DNA of 64,000 nt from Coniella vitis (Eukaryota; Ascomycota; Sordariomycetes; Diaporthales; Schizoparmaceae), in NCBI GenBank assembly GCA_011317545.1, contig WUJK01000007.1, positions 1,550,001-1,614,000 on the forward strand, given 5' to 3'. The notes below the pieces were generated by a model. The model made no database searches, had not been told where the DNA came from, and was given only the letters and a program-made list of their open reading frames with translations. This document shows, piece by piece, positions 11,145 through 23,889 of this stretch (position 1 is its first letter; every line of letters starts with the position of its first letter). A program made the translations under genes and the position numbers.

Positions 11145-14091
11145 CCCTTCTTGTCGGGAGTTGGTAGGTAAAAGAGTGTGTGGAAAAGAGTGTATCAGGA
11201 TTCTGCAAAGGCAAGGAGAGATTCGGGTCGTAATTTCAGGACAACATTGGACAAAAACGAATGACTGGGCGAGGTCCAAAGACTGTGTGTTGTTGTTGTT
11301 TTTGTTGAAGGACGATGATCATTGGTTCAACGAGAGAGCAATTCCATCTTGAACAAGGAGCACACTCTTATAACATAGTCTCAAAAGTGCTCGTAAGATC
11401 CGAGAGTAGTTCTCCTGAGTGCAAGAAAGGCCGTCGGATCAATCTGTCTCCATCTACGCCGATTTGCTACCGTCGCCGTGGTCCTTGATGTCAACGCGGC
11501 TGTGATTCGGTAAAGCGGCCCACGAGAACGAACGGACCTAGCTGACACCGTGCCTCGTAGTCGGCAAGCTGGGCAGGCTGGCACAATAGGTGTTGAGCGA
11601 GGCGCAATGGCACGAACGCGTAAGTCCTGGCCGTGCACTTGGCCCTTTCCTTTCGAAGCCTTGTGTCCATAGCGTCGATGGGTGCGAATTATGCTCCAAG
11701 GGGAGTGATCGGCAATATCCTTAGACACAGAGTCGCGGCAAGGCGAGGACTACCAGTGTGAGGACTGTCAGACGTCTGCGCAACAGAGGCTTGGGTGTTG
11801 TTCGTGATACTTTTGTCCACAGTTTGGTTCCTGGGACTGGCCCAGTATAGTGTCGCCAGTATTGCTTAGTCACATAATGGACCTCCTTAATAAAATAGAC
11901 TGCTGTTGGATAAACGGTTGAATATCTATTCTCCTTCAACAAACGGCACGAGCTCCTTTTCCTTTGGCAACATGCACAGAGAAACCAGCGGGACCACTCG
12001 CTCTTTTGAGATATATTGCTTTTTTACAACGACTTGATTGGGTGGAGGCTCCACACATTGGAGACTTGACCAGCAGGTTTGGTTGTCCCATGATACTGAG
12101 GAGCACAGCCCAGGAAGCCCTACTCGCCTGGATACACGGCACATTTCACAGCGCAAGCGAACAAGCTGTGGGCATTTTGTCAGATTCTGTTGCGCGCGAA
12201 AAAAGAGTGCAAAATGGGGTTGTTCTGTGGACACACTGTCAGAGATAGATGAGGCTGCGAGTCTTGGTGATATATGTTTGGTGTGGCTGTGAAGGCGTAT
12301 ACTTTGCGGGGCGTCCGCCTCAAACCCTAACCACACTCCTTATTGCCATGCATAGTATGGATACTATGATCGGCGCGACAAGCAACGGGTTTTAGAGTTG
12401 ACAAACAGACAAGCTTTGCACGTCTCCCGGCCACGACTACAATTCCACAATAACCGTTGTGGATTGCGTACAATCTAGACCGTGCTAACACGGCCATGGA
12501 ACTTGTGCCTCTCCCACTTCCCGAGATTTTGCATAGGACACTCTACCCGCCGGCCCAAATACACCCGATATACGATATTTGAAGGTATTCTTGACCATCT
12601 TGACTTTTGAAAAATAGTAAACACCTTGTTGTACTTGTATCATTTGTTATAATAAGCCTTTCACTTTTCTTTTTCTGGGAAAAGAATAAATAGAAGCAAC
12701 AATGAAATACCCATGTGAAAAGTTAATGACTATAACAATAGCTAGCTTTTGATACTATTTCCTCGCAATCTTTGAATGTTATTGAAGTAAAGCATTTGCT
12801 GATGCATAATACGTAATGATCGTTCTGTATTCTAGCTACGAGACGTATACGTGATATATATATATATATATATATATCACTCTCTTGTGTACAAGGCAAT
12901 TTAGCCTGCGTTATAATCGTGTCTACTTTTGTATATAGTAAATACCGATCTTCTAAGTATCTTGTTGATCTGCTAGTATTGTGATATTAGATACAAGTCC
13001 CAGCTTCGAAATTGCATTGCCGAATATTGTTCTTGCCTATGCTTTTACAAGTATAATACCTACTCAAGCAAAAACCTCATGCCTACTTTGTGCATATTGT
13101 TCACACCCTTGCTCAAGTAGAGCATTCGGACAGTTTCCATTACCACGCACCATATGGCCCCTCGTCACTGTACTCGGAGACATTTGAAGCTTATATCGGG
13201 CATTTGGTGAGGCGTGCCCTTCACCGCATGGCATCGATCAAGGCCACATGCCCAGCCTATAGGGGTCAGCGATCGCGAGCCATCATGGGCAAGCGACGGC
13301 CGGCCCGCCGTCCCAAATGGCCATCGTCAAACATTCGCTACGCTTCGAATCTCGATGTGCTATTGACTTTGTCTTGTTGTTTCACTTACGCGTCCAATCC
13401 ACAGCCAGAAAAGGGAGACACGTGGGGCATGTGAGATCTCTCACAGTGTTGCATCGCTCCTCTGTGCCTTTCCAAAGTACTTGCTTTTGTATGCTGAACC
13501 AGAACCACTCGAGCACGGAGGCGGGTACGTGGCGTTGCGGGCCGCAAGTGGAACTGTCACGACTAAGCTACAAGGACTTTCTCGTATCGTGTTTTTGACC
13601 TCTGGCAGTCTTCTTCTTCTTCTTCTTCTCCTTCTCCTTCTTTTTCCCACCAAGATCGCATCGTGGGGACCAACATCATCCCGGATTCAGACATGTGGGG
13701 TTTTCTTCAAGTCTTCGACCCCTGAAGGGTACGCAAGCACTTGGACGCAGAGGGAGGTCCATGATTCTGAGGGGCAAGCGAGCGAATACTCCTCCTCGTG
13801 GCTTAGCTTGATTGTTATTATGTACACACGGCCGAAATATCCGTGATATTCGGGCAGAGGACTCAGTCGAACCTGCAAGTTCACGATAGATATTGTGAAT
13901 GCTATTTTGAGTTTTGTGCCACATACAGTCTATGGTTCATTCAAAAATACCACATAGTTCTTCCCAGCTTCTTGACCGACCGTTCTTTTTTCACTCGTGG
14001 CAGCAATATATTCATCTACCCTTTGGTCCCTCTACTTTCCGACGAGTATCGCTGTCCTCTTCATCATTGAACCATTCCCCCCCAGCAAATC
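11145..14091. other. Long intergenic gap, no gene recognised
   Basis: Nearly 3 kb lies between the divergently transcribed laccase and the small secreted protein gene. Open frames on both strands (for example 11381-11728 and 11926-12336 on the minus strand) have no recognisable domain and no supporting splice sites. A perfect palindrome made of an AT dinucleotide run with GTG/CAC ends lies at 12851-12880, and a CTT microsatellite at about 13611-13642. The laccase promoter should lie within the first kilobase. Confidence 0.4.
12851..12880. repeat. (AT)n microsatellite with palindromic ends
   Basis: About thirteen AT dinucleotides are bounded by GTG on the left and CAC on the right, so the whole 30-bp stretch is a perfect inverted repeat. 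It may extrude as a cruciform. No other function is evident. Confidence 0.8.
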
Positions 14092-14823
14092 ATGCTCTCT
14101 ATCCGTTCTTGGGCAGCTTTGGGCCTCAGCGTGGCTGTGGCCACCGCAAGCCCCAGCCCCAAGACCATCAGTTCCTCCTCGTCTGAATCGTCGACCTCGT
14201 TGTACGCCTACGGCACCAATGTTAACGGCTTGCCCTTGTGGTATGGCAATGGGAAGGCCTATCTGGGGAACCATCACCCAGACAACATTACCCACTCTGC
14301 CAACGTAACTCGTAAGTCTCTTTTATAATTTACACTATCCAATTTTTTTTTAAAAGAAAAATTTAAATTATTTCTTTTTTTTTTTTTCAAAAAAGAAATA
14401 TGAACGCTAACAACTTTGCCGCCCGCAAAAATCCCACCAGTCTCCATCTCCGGGTCGTCTCTCACAGGCCAACCGACCCCCGACAACAGCACCGGCCCGT
14501 CCATTGGCTCCGTCAAGCTGTACATCGACACCACCAGCGGCTCCTTTGCGCAAGCCGGCTTTGCCAACGACAGCAGCCTTGCGGCGACGGCGGCGCTGCA
14601 GAACGCGACGACCACGGGGTTTGGCTTCCTGGGCACGCTGCTCACGTGGACCAACGACAACGACGGCAGCGGCAGCGGCGACATGGAGTCGAGCTGGTAT
14701 GCGGAGCCGCTGGATGGCGACGGCGCGGTCTGGAAGCTCTTGTGGAACACGGATGTGGATATTGATTCTGTTGCGGGTGTGGTGGCTGTTGTGCTCAAGG
14801 ACAAGGCGCCTTCGAGCGAGTAG
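14092..14823 (+). CDS. Small secreted protein of unknown function
   Basis: Two exons, 14092-14311 and 14441-14823, join in phase (phase 1, GTAAGT donor, CCACCAG acceptor) to give 200 aa. Residues 1 to about 20 form a signal peptide (MLSIRSWAALGLSVAVATAS). A Ser-rich segment follows, then a domain rich in Gly, Ser, Thr and Asn with several potential N-glycosylation sites and no cysteine framework. The mature protein is probably a cell-wall-associated or extracellular beta-rich protein. I do not recognise a named family. The intron contains long A and T runs. Confidence 0.75.
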
Positions 14824-15727
14824 ACGGGGGGCGAGACAGATTGCTGTAGCAAGAGAAGTGCTTTTGTGTGTGTGTGTGTGTGTGTGTGAAAGTTCTCTTA
14901 AGTTCTCTTTTGAGTGTATGTTTATTGTAGACATTTCTCGATTTAGTTATGAAACTAGGTTTTGGGGCCATGTTTGTATGGGCTTGCCTTCTATTAAGTA
15001 TATATCTGGTTAGAATGCAGAAAGGGTGGTGAAGGTTCGGACCATCTTTACGCTGTCCCAATTTCAAACCGTGACTATGAATGCTCTTATGAGGGAACTG
15101 GCGAGTAGTCTTCTATCTGAGATGAACTATACACAAATTCGGGCACCGTTGCGTTGAACGCGGTCTTGTGACTAAGCCACGTGACAAAGATGAGGCCGTG
15201 AAACCGGCAAAGAATTCTTTTCTTTTCCCTCTTGTCTCTTCTTTTGGTATGGTGCTAATCAGGGAGGTGATGCACATCTTCAATTATATATCCATTCGTC
15301 TCTCATATTTCTTTCTTTCTCAGTGATTGGAATGGAAGCCATCAAAAAACTCCAACACTACCAGCGATAGCTTCTTATAAGCGGACAGGTACACAAGATG
15401 ACGCAGCCTCACGTCAGTAAAATCTAGTCCTGCAACACTTCAAGTGAAATTGAATTGGCGCCCAGGCTTCACGAACATCAAGTATATACAAGAATCTCTG
15501 AGAACGGGGGGCTGTGTGGAAGAGCCAATAATACCTCAAGATCTCAAAAGTCCTGACCACACACAGACATGCACTCGAAATAGGCAGTCTTCTTCAAACC
15601 TTGTTATAAAAAAGAAAATACAAGATTCTTTAATCTAAACTCTGTATCGATAACATATACTATCATAACAAATCATCACTTTTCCCATTTTCTTTTTCTT
15701 TTTCTTTCTTTTTATCCTTTGTACCAC
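14824..15727. other. Intergenic between convergent genes
   Basis: About 0.9 kb separates the secreted protein gene and the minus-strand quinate permease gene, which are transcribed toward each other. It holds a (GT)n microsatellite at 14867-14888 and a C/T-rich run near 15680-15715. No gene is seen. Confidence 0.5.
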
Positions 15728-17788
15728 TCAGGCAAGTGGTCCCTTGGCCTCATCACTGAAACCGCCCTCGTTCTCCTTGTGCACAGCACGTTCCTTGATG
15801 TCGTGGCGGAACTGCTGCTCCTCGCTCGCCAGCTCTTCCTTGAGCTGGGCGTTGGCCCGCCAGACGGGCTTGATGCCAAAGAGACGGTCCATCTTCTCGA
15901 GGGGGATCCCGCTCGTCTCGGGGATGAGGAAGAAGGCGTAGAAGAAGGCCAGGAAGGACAGGGAGGCAAAGAACATGTACACGCCGTAGCCCATCGTGGC
16001 AAACATCTGCTCGGTGAAGCGGGACACGAGGAAGTTGAAGAGCCAGTTGCTCGAAGTTGACGCGGCTTGTGCGATGCCGCGGAAGCTGGGGTCGAAGAAT
16101 TCCTGTGTGGGGTGGACGGAGGGGGGTTGATGCGGTGGTTAGTTTGAGTATTCGTGATATGTGCGGACTGGGTCATCTCCAGTTGTGACTGTGACCATCT
16201 TCGCCTTTTGGGATTTATGTTGTTAATGTTGTGCAGGTGGGGATCACTTACAGAGTTCAGGACCCAGGGCGTTCCGTTCCAAGTGGGCGTGTAGGCGGCC
16301 GTCCACAGGTAAAAGAAGAAAATGGCGGCAATGCCACTGCTTGTCAAGTGGTCGCTGGGGTGCTCCTCGGGTTCCACCACGCAGATATAAGCGCCAATGA
16401 TCCACATGCAGATGGAGCCGGCGATGGCACCAATCAGCAGCAGCTTGCGCCGTCCCAGCTGGTCGACGAGGAAAAGCAGCCAGATGATGGTTGCGACAGC
16501 CTTGACGACCCCAAAGATGCCAGTCATGAGGTTGACGGTGCCGGTTTGCACACCCAGGCTCTGCAGCCAACAGGATCAGTCCTCATGGAATCGCCCAAGA
16601 AAGCAAGACACTCCAGTGCCCGGGGGGGGCACTTACAGAAAAGATGGTTGGCGAGTAGTAGTTGATGGCGTTGATGCCGGAGCCGTTCTGCCAAAAGAAC
16701 AGCATGCAGCCGAGGAACAGACGCCACTGGATGTTGGGCCGCGCAGCCAGCGCCTTGAACGGCTGCCACAGGCCGAGGCCGACATTGGTGCGCTGGGCCT
16801 CGTGGGCGCTGTCGATGGCGGCCACTTCCTCGGTAATGTAAATGTCGCCGGCGTCGAGCTGGCGGATCCAGCAGAGGTTCTCGAGCGCCTGGCGGCGGCG
16901 GTCCTTGAGGAAGAGCCAGCGGGGCGATTCACGGATCCAGAGGGCGCCGATGAAGAGCAGGCCCGAGGGAATCAGTTGGATGGCAAACGGAATGACCCAT
17001 TGCTCGTGGCTGGGCTGCATGTGTGCCTCAATGCCGAACTGTTTGGGTGGCAGAGACAAGCAGCGGATTATGTTAGCATTGTGAATATTATGTAACGCAC
17101 GTGGAAATCATGCAAGTCATCCATTAAGTAACACAGGCCCGTGCCCACAGAATAGGCCGCACGGAGCCCTCGTTGGGCTGGGCGGCTTGGAAAGGTTAAA
17201 AAAAAAAGGACGCCCGGCACCGGAGCAAGACCACAACAGAAGATGACTCACGTTGATCCAAAAGCCCAGCACACCACCAATCTGCCAGCCCAGCTCGTAG
17301 AGACCGACCAGACGGCCTCGGATCGCGGGCGGCGCCAGCTCAGACAGGTAGATGGGGATGATGTTGGAGGCCACGCCGGTGCCCAGGCCCGACAGCACCC
17401 GCCCGGCGTAGAGAACGCCGAGCCCGATGCGGCCGGTTGCGCCGCATTGCAGCGCGGCACCCAGCGCGTAGATGGCCGAGGCAATGCACAGGCAGACCTT
17501 GCGGCCAAAGTAGTGGCTGAGCACGTAGGTGAAGATGGCGCCAAAGAAGGCGCCCGCAATGAAGAGCGAGACGATGTTCTCCGAGACCAGGCTGCTCTCG
17601 GCCGTCGTCAGCCGGTCGAGCCCAAACTCGCTGCGGAACGAGGCCAGCGTCACCGTCGTGCCGATGAAGGCGCTCGTGTAGCCGATCATGTTGGAGCCGC
17701 ACGAGGCAATCATGGCCAGCACGTAGACGCGCCAGTTGTAGACGCTCGGCGGCGTCGGCCGGTCCTCGACGAGGTGGAGGAGGCCCAT
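15728..17788 (-). CDS. Quinate permease-like MFS sugar transporter
   Basis: Exons 17788-17252, 17038-16637, 16560-16252 and 16102-15728 join in phase to 540 aa, close to the length of Aspergillus QutD. The start at 17788 gives MGLLHLVEDRPTP followed by VYNWRVY, the typical N-terminus of this family; an in-frame upstream extension exists but is probably leader. Twelve membrane spans are expected. Sugar-porter signatures include GRVLSGLGTGVASN and ELAPPAIRGRLVG in the N-half, RESPRWL before the central loop, QNGSGINAINYYSP in TM7, and PETSGIPLE after TM12. Known relatives import quinate or related aromatic polyols at the plasma membrane. No quinate catabolic genes adjoin it, so the substrate is inferred from similarity only. 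Confidence 0.9.
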
Positions 17789-18748
17789 CGTGGCGGATGC
17801 TGGTGCTGCTGCTGCTGCTGGTCGCGAGGTGCTCTGGCCTTCCAGGGGCGTGGTGGGCAGGGCTCGCAGGAAGAAAAAGAAAGACAGCCGAGTCAGAGGC
17901 GAGCAGAGAGAAACGAGAAAGGAGAGGACAGAACAGCAACGCAGTTGATATCTTTTCTTGCTCTCCAAGTGGGGCTCGACGAGCAGAGATGCGTCTGTTC
18001 CTTTTGCTTTCTGGGGCCTCCCCACGATCTGCGTCGCCCTCGCCGCAAGACCCCGTACTGCGGATCTGGGGCCCCGTCCGGGGTTTGCAAATGAGGCTGC
18101 CAGCAATGGCCCAAAGAGCTAGCCAGGCAGCCAGGCTCCTTGTTTTGGTGATGCGTACGTACTCGAATCGTGGCCATTGTACAGAGAGAGCATGGGGCGG
18201 AACCACACTCCGGGGTAGTATTTTGCTTGCCCGGATAAGCATTCAACCGGGTCTCGAGCAAATCGTCGGCGGTATATTTGTCAAGCCGGGCCCTCCTTTT
18301 CCTATCCATTCGTGCCCCCAACCTTAACTCTTTGGCTCCAGTCGAATGGCTCGCTGGATCTGGTGGTGGTACATTGGCTCCATAGCCGTCGCTCGGATGC
18401 CGAGGACTAATTGTTATAAACACCAATGACCGCCTTCTTTGCTTGACCAGTCTTACTGGCCTGTGATCTCGCCCATCCTTTATCCAACCCGTCGTCGCCT
18501 CGTTGTTTTTAGTGCCGACCGCGAGCCAACTTACTAAATCACTTCGCAGAATAAGAACAAGCGCACACTCTGGCCCTCTGGATACAGCCTGGGTCAGCAA
18601 TCTAATGGCGAGTGTCAATCTTGATACGTTTATCCGCCCGTTCCAACAGTTGACCGCGCTCATCGCGAGTTTGCCCTGTCGTAATGCTGCATGTCACGGC
18701 TGCTGCTGTCTGCCGATCCAAGCGAGTACCTACAACATTCAAAAAAAG

Positions 18749-18786
<38 letters not shown>

Positions 18787-19611
18787 ACAACTCAATGCTT
18801 GTAGAGTCGGCAATGATTCGCTTGCGGCTCCTGCTGCCAGACTTGTCAGCCTGCAGTGTCACGCACTATCGGCTGCATCATCATCAACCGCTGATCGTCT
18901 GGGGTGCATGAGAAAATAAATACCCCGTCTCCTTTTTTGGCCCCGGGGGTGAATCCTTAGCCAAGTGGTGACGCTTGCAAGTAAGTATGTGCTATGTACT
19001 ATGTATGTAGCGAGGATGCCATTGTCCCATCTTGGTGGAGTCGGGGCTGAGGAAATTCGGCCGAGGACGGACTGGGCCTTGCCGTATTGCTGTTGGAGTA
19101 CAGGAATACTAATAAGAAAAGGAGCTTCATGTGGCCAACCCAAAGACCAAGGGCTCTGACACATCTTCTCAAGGCCAAGTTCCGAGAAGAGCGGGCGTGA
19201 TACGGGTTCCTGGAAAGGGGACGGCCGGCAGAACGGCAGTTTGAGGAGAACTTGGCTCCAGCCACTTCAGATAGGGCTGTGCACGAGGTTGTATATAAGA
19301 CAAGCACCGGTGACCGTACCAGACGGTTGAGGACTTGCTTATCAATGTGTCTGTGGCTGTGTAGTACTACTATCACTCTAGTCATGGTCGGCGTCTTTCT
19401 TCTGGAGAGCTTTGAGCGATCCCGTTGCTCATTTACGAACAGGTGGGTGACAGCGGAATGCGATTCGGAGGAGAGTGGAACCAAGGATCTGGAATATATG
19501 GAATACATCATACCCTATAGGAGCAAAAAGGGGCAAAATATGATATCTTATCGAAGCGTCAATAATGGTGGTGACGTTTCCCACGGGGCGTCATCTAGTT
19601 TAGAACGGCAC
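17789..19611. other. Intergenic with long poly-A tract
   Basis: No gene is recognised. The first part is the leader and promoter region of the quinate permease-like gene. A nearly pure A tract of about 40 nt lies at 18741-18782. An ACTATGTA octamer occurs at 18998-19005. Some overlapping open frames (for example 19252-19710 on the plus strand) run into the adjoining LTR and have no protein-like features. Confidence 0.4.
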
Positions 19612-20095
19612 TGTTATAACCCACGGTCATGCAGGTCACAGGAACAGGCCAGCGCAACCATATGCCAGCAAATCGGAACCTCAACGGACCGATGGGGATC
19701 TCTTATATAAGGAATATAAGGGTTAGGGTTATAAAAGATAATACGATAAGGACCGACAGGACCGCCAGCGGTCCTAACGATTATATAGGTAGACCGAAGA
19801 AGTCGCTATCGACTCTTGCGGTCTAAGGTACTATTCAGGGAATAGCAGTTAATAATAGAAGGATATAAGGACAGGAGTTTACGGCTTAATATTAGATAGT
19901 TTCCTTATAGTCTTTAGTTGTAAATCTAAGTATTATTTTATATAATAGGGTAATCCCTCTTAATCACTTGTGATACTTAATATTGCTCGATAACGTACGA
20001 AGACTTAAAGGTAATACTTCCCCGCCTGCTAATATATAACTTATAGGTACTTCCAGAATCAGGGATTCAGGCAAGGATCATTACAGGCACAGTAT
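19612..20095. mobile_element. Solo LTR, lightly mutated copy
   Basis: This 484-bp sequence begins TGTTATAACC and ends ATCATTACA, with the TG...CA ends typical of LTRs. It is flanked by the perfect 5-bp direct repeat GGCAC at 19607-19611 and 20096-20100. It contains a TATATAA promoter-like box and a TTAGGGTTA segment about 110 bp in. No internal retrotransposon sequence or second LTR lies next to it, so it is a solo LTR left by recombination between two LTRs. A sister copy of 485 bp lies at 58785-59269 with its own target duplication. The left ~110 bp and right ~220 bp align between copies while the middle has diverged. Confidence 0.92.
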
Positions 20096-21737
20096 CTGCA
20101 TAACGAAGCCCAGCCGAATGACGAGTTCTAGAGTACACCGACGTGTAGAAGAGTTCTTGATCACCCTGCTGAAGGACAAAATGCCCGGATCTGAGATGGA
20201 TGCGACGGATTTTCCTTTGAAAAAGACCTTTGCTTGTTCAGCGGAATCAATAGAGCATCAGCAACGGTCAAATACAAAATGACTATCTCATTATCCATTC
20301 TGAAAGCAACCGTTGCATGTCTTGATTTTAATATGAAATGGAACTTCTACTGGACTCAATGAAACACATCTACACGTACATAAACTCAGTAGGCAGCATC
20401 TTTGATCTCGGTCCATCAAGACTCTCGACATACTTCGTGCCCTTTTTTGACTTGTTAATCTACAACTATCTGTAAAATACATTCACCTCAAGCTCGATAC
20501 CTAGCTAGTCATTTCGAAGACGAGTCCCCAGTGTCAGCTTCAGCACGCAGAGCATAGAAGGCTCCAAAATAGTTCGACGGCCTGATGAAGTCAGCAGCAC
20601 TAGTTGACACGACTGTTCGACAGAACTGCTCAGCCAGCGAGTTATCTTGATCTTTGTCGTACTCTACAGCTCCTATGAAGCCACGCAACAGATGGAAGGA
20701 ATATCAATATTGAACGATTCTTCCTTTCAAGAACTACCATCACCTCCATTACTCATCAAGCATGTCAAAAGACGCACAGTAGCTCGGGGACATGCGAATG
20801 CTCCGAGCCCGTAAGTACTGGCCAAATTGCCTGAAGCTCCCCCAAAGCCGTTCGGCGCAAGTCCGATACCCTATTCTCGTTCATATGTATGATATGGATA
20901 TTATATACTAGGCCTGGGTCTGGATAAGGGGTCACGTACTAGACGCGCAACCAATATGAAGACAGTAAGAATATTCCTTCGTAACTGACTATCACCCGTG
21001 CGCGAGCTCTCATACTCCGTACCTGAATCGGCAGCAAATCTCAAGTCTGTCATTCATATCGATCAATATGAGCTGTGGCAAGTATTTGAACAGGAAGAAG
21101 CCCGAACACGATGAGTTGGTCTCAGCATTCTGATACAACAAGTGGATTTAACTCGGCGTGAAAAGGTGGCTGTTTTCGTCAGTTTTTTTTTCATTGATTG
21201 GCAGCCGGATCAACACTTAGCCGGTTTGCCTGTTCGGACATTGACCATGCTCGAAACAGTGAATACATATAAAGTAGCGATGAAAACTTGATTTCCGCGG
21301 ACGCGAGATGCAATGATGCAACTATTCGGCAGGGAAAAAAGTAGGGACATAACGCATCAGCGCGCGCTCGTGAATTTGTTGGCTAGTGAATCTGCCATGA
21401 ACAAAGAGCATTGCAGCATATTTTTGGTCGAGGTTTTTATGAGAATAGAGAATGATCATTAAATGAGGTGGACTTGAACAATCCAGAAGACGACAAAAAT
21501 AAACTGGAAGGCCTTCTGTCAGCATCATCTTCATTATCACGACGCCTCATGGGCTAGAGTAGGTCGCTCGCTGTTCGCTGTTCGACCGTCAGCGCTGATC
21601 CTTCTTTATCAATTCTTCCATGTTCAAGAAGGGTGAAAACTGTCGGTCTACGAATCTGAATGTCCCCTACTGCTACCAAATGAGAAGTGTTGTTAGGTGT
21701 CTCGAAAATCAGATACAATTCCCAGTCGTATCTGTAT
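20096..21737. other. Intergenic, no gene recognised
   Basis: About 1.6 kb lies between the solo LTR and the helicase gene. Two modest minus-strand open frames (21784-21554 and 21540-21322) follow the helicase stop, but neither has a recognisable domain. They could be 3' exons of an unrecognised gene or chance frames. Confidence 0.4.
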
Positions 21738-23889
21738 CTATTCAAGAGCCGAGGATTCAGGACCCGAGTGAGGTTGTAACACATTGCTGAAGTTGCTTTT
21801 CATAAAAGCCGTGACTTCAGAATCCACCATGATCTTCTCGTTCAGACGGTTCCTGTTTCCCAGGACCTTGAGTCCACCAAGGCTCCTTGCTCTTGACAGC
21901 GCAACGTAGACTTGGCCTTTCTCGAAGGCTGTATCAAAATCCACAATGACTCTGTCCATGGTGAGCCCCTGACTCTTGTGAACAGTCATAGCCCAGGCAG
22001 GTGCAAGTGGTATTTGGGTCCTGGAGAGCCAGCTGTACGACTTTTGGTCGCCGACGTCCGAGATGCTGCACTCGGCGTAGATGATGCGTTCAATTCCGTT
22101 GTGAAAGCGGACCACCGGCCACTTCTTGCGCGGACTGCAATCGCTTGTCATGAACTCCCTCATCTGTTCTATCTGTGTGTCCGTGTAGGTCTTCTTCAGA
22201 TCTCGAGGGTTCATCTTTCCAATATCCATATGCTCAAAGCCACAGATAAAACCCTGGCTTCCGTTGCAAAGTCCTTTGTCGAGGTTTAGGTTTGTGAGGA
22301 GCACAACGAGGGTGCCGATCTTCAATCGAAGAACTTGATTGAAGCGGTGTTCAGCGAGGGCTGCCAGTGGCAGTTTGTTGCGCGGAGGTGTGAGCTCCTG
22401 CTGCCATGTCTCGGGCCATGGCTTGCTGATGCCTTTGTTTCCGAGCTGTGGGTCGTTCTTTTTGTCCCACACGAAGCAGTCTTGAGCCCAATAAACGTGT
22501 GTTTCCTGTTGAATCTTTTTAAACTCGACGTCGTTCACAAGATCAACCTCTTTGCGGGTACAAAGGAGTTTTGTGGCCCCAGAGACCTCGCATGGGTGGT
22601 CCATGATGCAGTCAATCTCTGCGTCCGATAGGTCTTGTCCTAATCGACACTTCTGCAGAATGCCAATAAGCTTCTCATCTCGTTGGCGGTGGATACTTTT
22701 GAGATATACGTGCTTGAAACTGCACTCTGCCCATGTCCTGCTGTTGAAAGCCCATTTGTCCTCTTCCACCCACTCGCCGTGGTCTTTGCACCCATGAACG
22801 GGCTTGCGCCTCAGTCGACAGACTCTGGTTTTGAGTTCTCTGCCACATTCAACACAGTTCTGGAAAGGCTTCACGGGAGGCAGTTGGCAAAAGTCGCCGG
22901 TGACGATGATCTGGCGGCCCCCAAACGGCAGCTCTGTACCGTAGACATCTTTGTCGCGCAGCATGAACCTCATTATTTCGTCGAGTCGCGTCAAGTGAAA
23001 CCCATCAATCATCGAGACCTCATCAATCACAAGCACGTCTGTTTGGCGCAAGCGCCCACTGACACTGTCGCTTGCGTGCGCTTTGAGCATCAGTGTGTCC
23101 AATGGCACTCGCTGCGAGTCTGGCACCCAGCCAGCGTAGGACCAAGTCGTCGTACCCCCCACATTGAGCGCCGCTCGTCCTGTTGGTGCCACCACCCACA
23201 CCCTCTTGCCAGCCTGCCTCAGTTGGCGGACAAAGGCATGCAACACGGTCGATTTGCCGCTACCAGCAGAGCCAGTATAAAAGACGTTGTGCCCCTGCAT
23301 GATGAGGTCGACGAGACGAGTTTGTTCTTCGTTCAATGTTGGCTCAGAAGATGGCCAGCTTCTCGCGGCACCGATGACCGCTGAAATATCTCTCCGACTC
23401 TCAACCGGCAGGCGTGTCGGGCTCCCATATCTCTTGAGCCCTTCCACGTGCTGTGCCGGAAGCAGCGCCTGTAGTCGAGCAGTAGTGTTGTTGCGCAAGC
23501 GGCTGATGTACCGAGTGCAACGCTCCAGGAGGTTCATTTCTCTAGGAATAAGGTTCGTTCGCCTGGTCGAGGGGTGCCAAGTCCTATTTGCGGATATCGA
23601 TACACCTATTGCCGTCAATTCCTCAGCGGTTGGGCATATAGTTAAGCAATCATCACATCCGAAGGGGAGAGAAACATATGGCTGTGGATGACTTAGACTC
23701 ACCGGAATGTTTATGTGGAAGAAGACAAATAGAAAACTTTGATATGGTTACATGATGGTCGAACCACAGAGGAATAAACAGACGGCCCGAGTGCATAGGC
23801 AGGCCAAAAGTTCTTCCCTCCAGCCAGTTCCCAGAGGACAAGGTCCGGAGAAGCAATGATAAACTTCGAGGTCCATCATATATATACAT
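21738..23889 (-). CDS. Pif1-family ATP-dependent DNA helicase
   Basis: Superfamily 1B 5'-3' helicase. I join exon 23889-23703 to 23605-21738 through a GTGAGT...AATAG intron in phase 1, giving 684 aa; the second exon alone is certain. Motifs in order are Walker A GSAGSGKST (about residue 174), Walker B VIDEVSM, GDFCQLPPV, LKSIHRQ, and the C-terminal HKSQGLTMDRV and VYVALSRARSLGGL. Between motifs III and IV is an insertion with four spaced cysteines (CVECG...VCRL...HGCKD) that could bind zinc. Pif1 helicases act on G-quadruplexes, R-loops and telomeres. Many fungi have extra Pif1-like copies, some related to Helitrons. There is no Rep nuclease domain here and the frame is intact, so it is more likely a host or domesticated helicase than an active Helitron. 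The N-terminal exon is the least sure part. Confidence 0.85.

Noticed and set aside
9104..17788. Laccase, secreted protein and quinate carrier as one metabolic cluster
   Set aside because: No pathway regulator, backbone synthase or quinate catabolic enzymes accompany them, and gaps of nearly 3 kb separate them. Neighbourhood alone does not justify a cluster.
19612..20095. TTAGGGTTA segment inside the LTR as an interstitial telomere repeat
   Set aside because: It is only about one and a half repeat units and occurs in both LTR copies, so it belongs to the LTR sequence.
21322..21784. Two minus-strand open frames after the helicase stop
   Set aside because: No recognisable domain and no clear splice joining to the helicase. 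They might be a small gene but cannot be supported from sequence alone.
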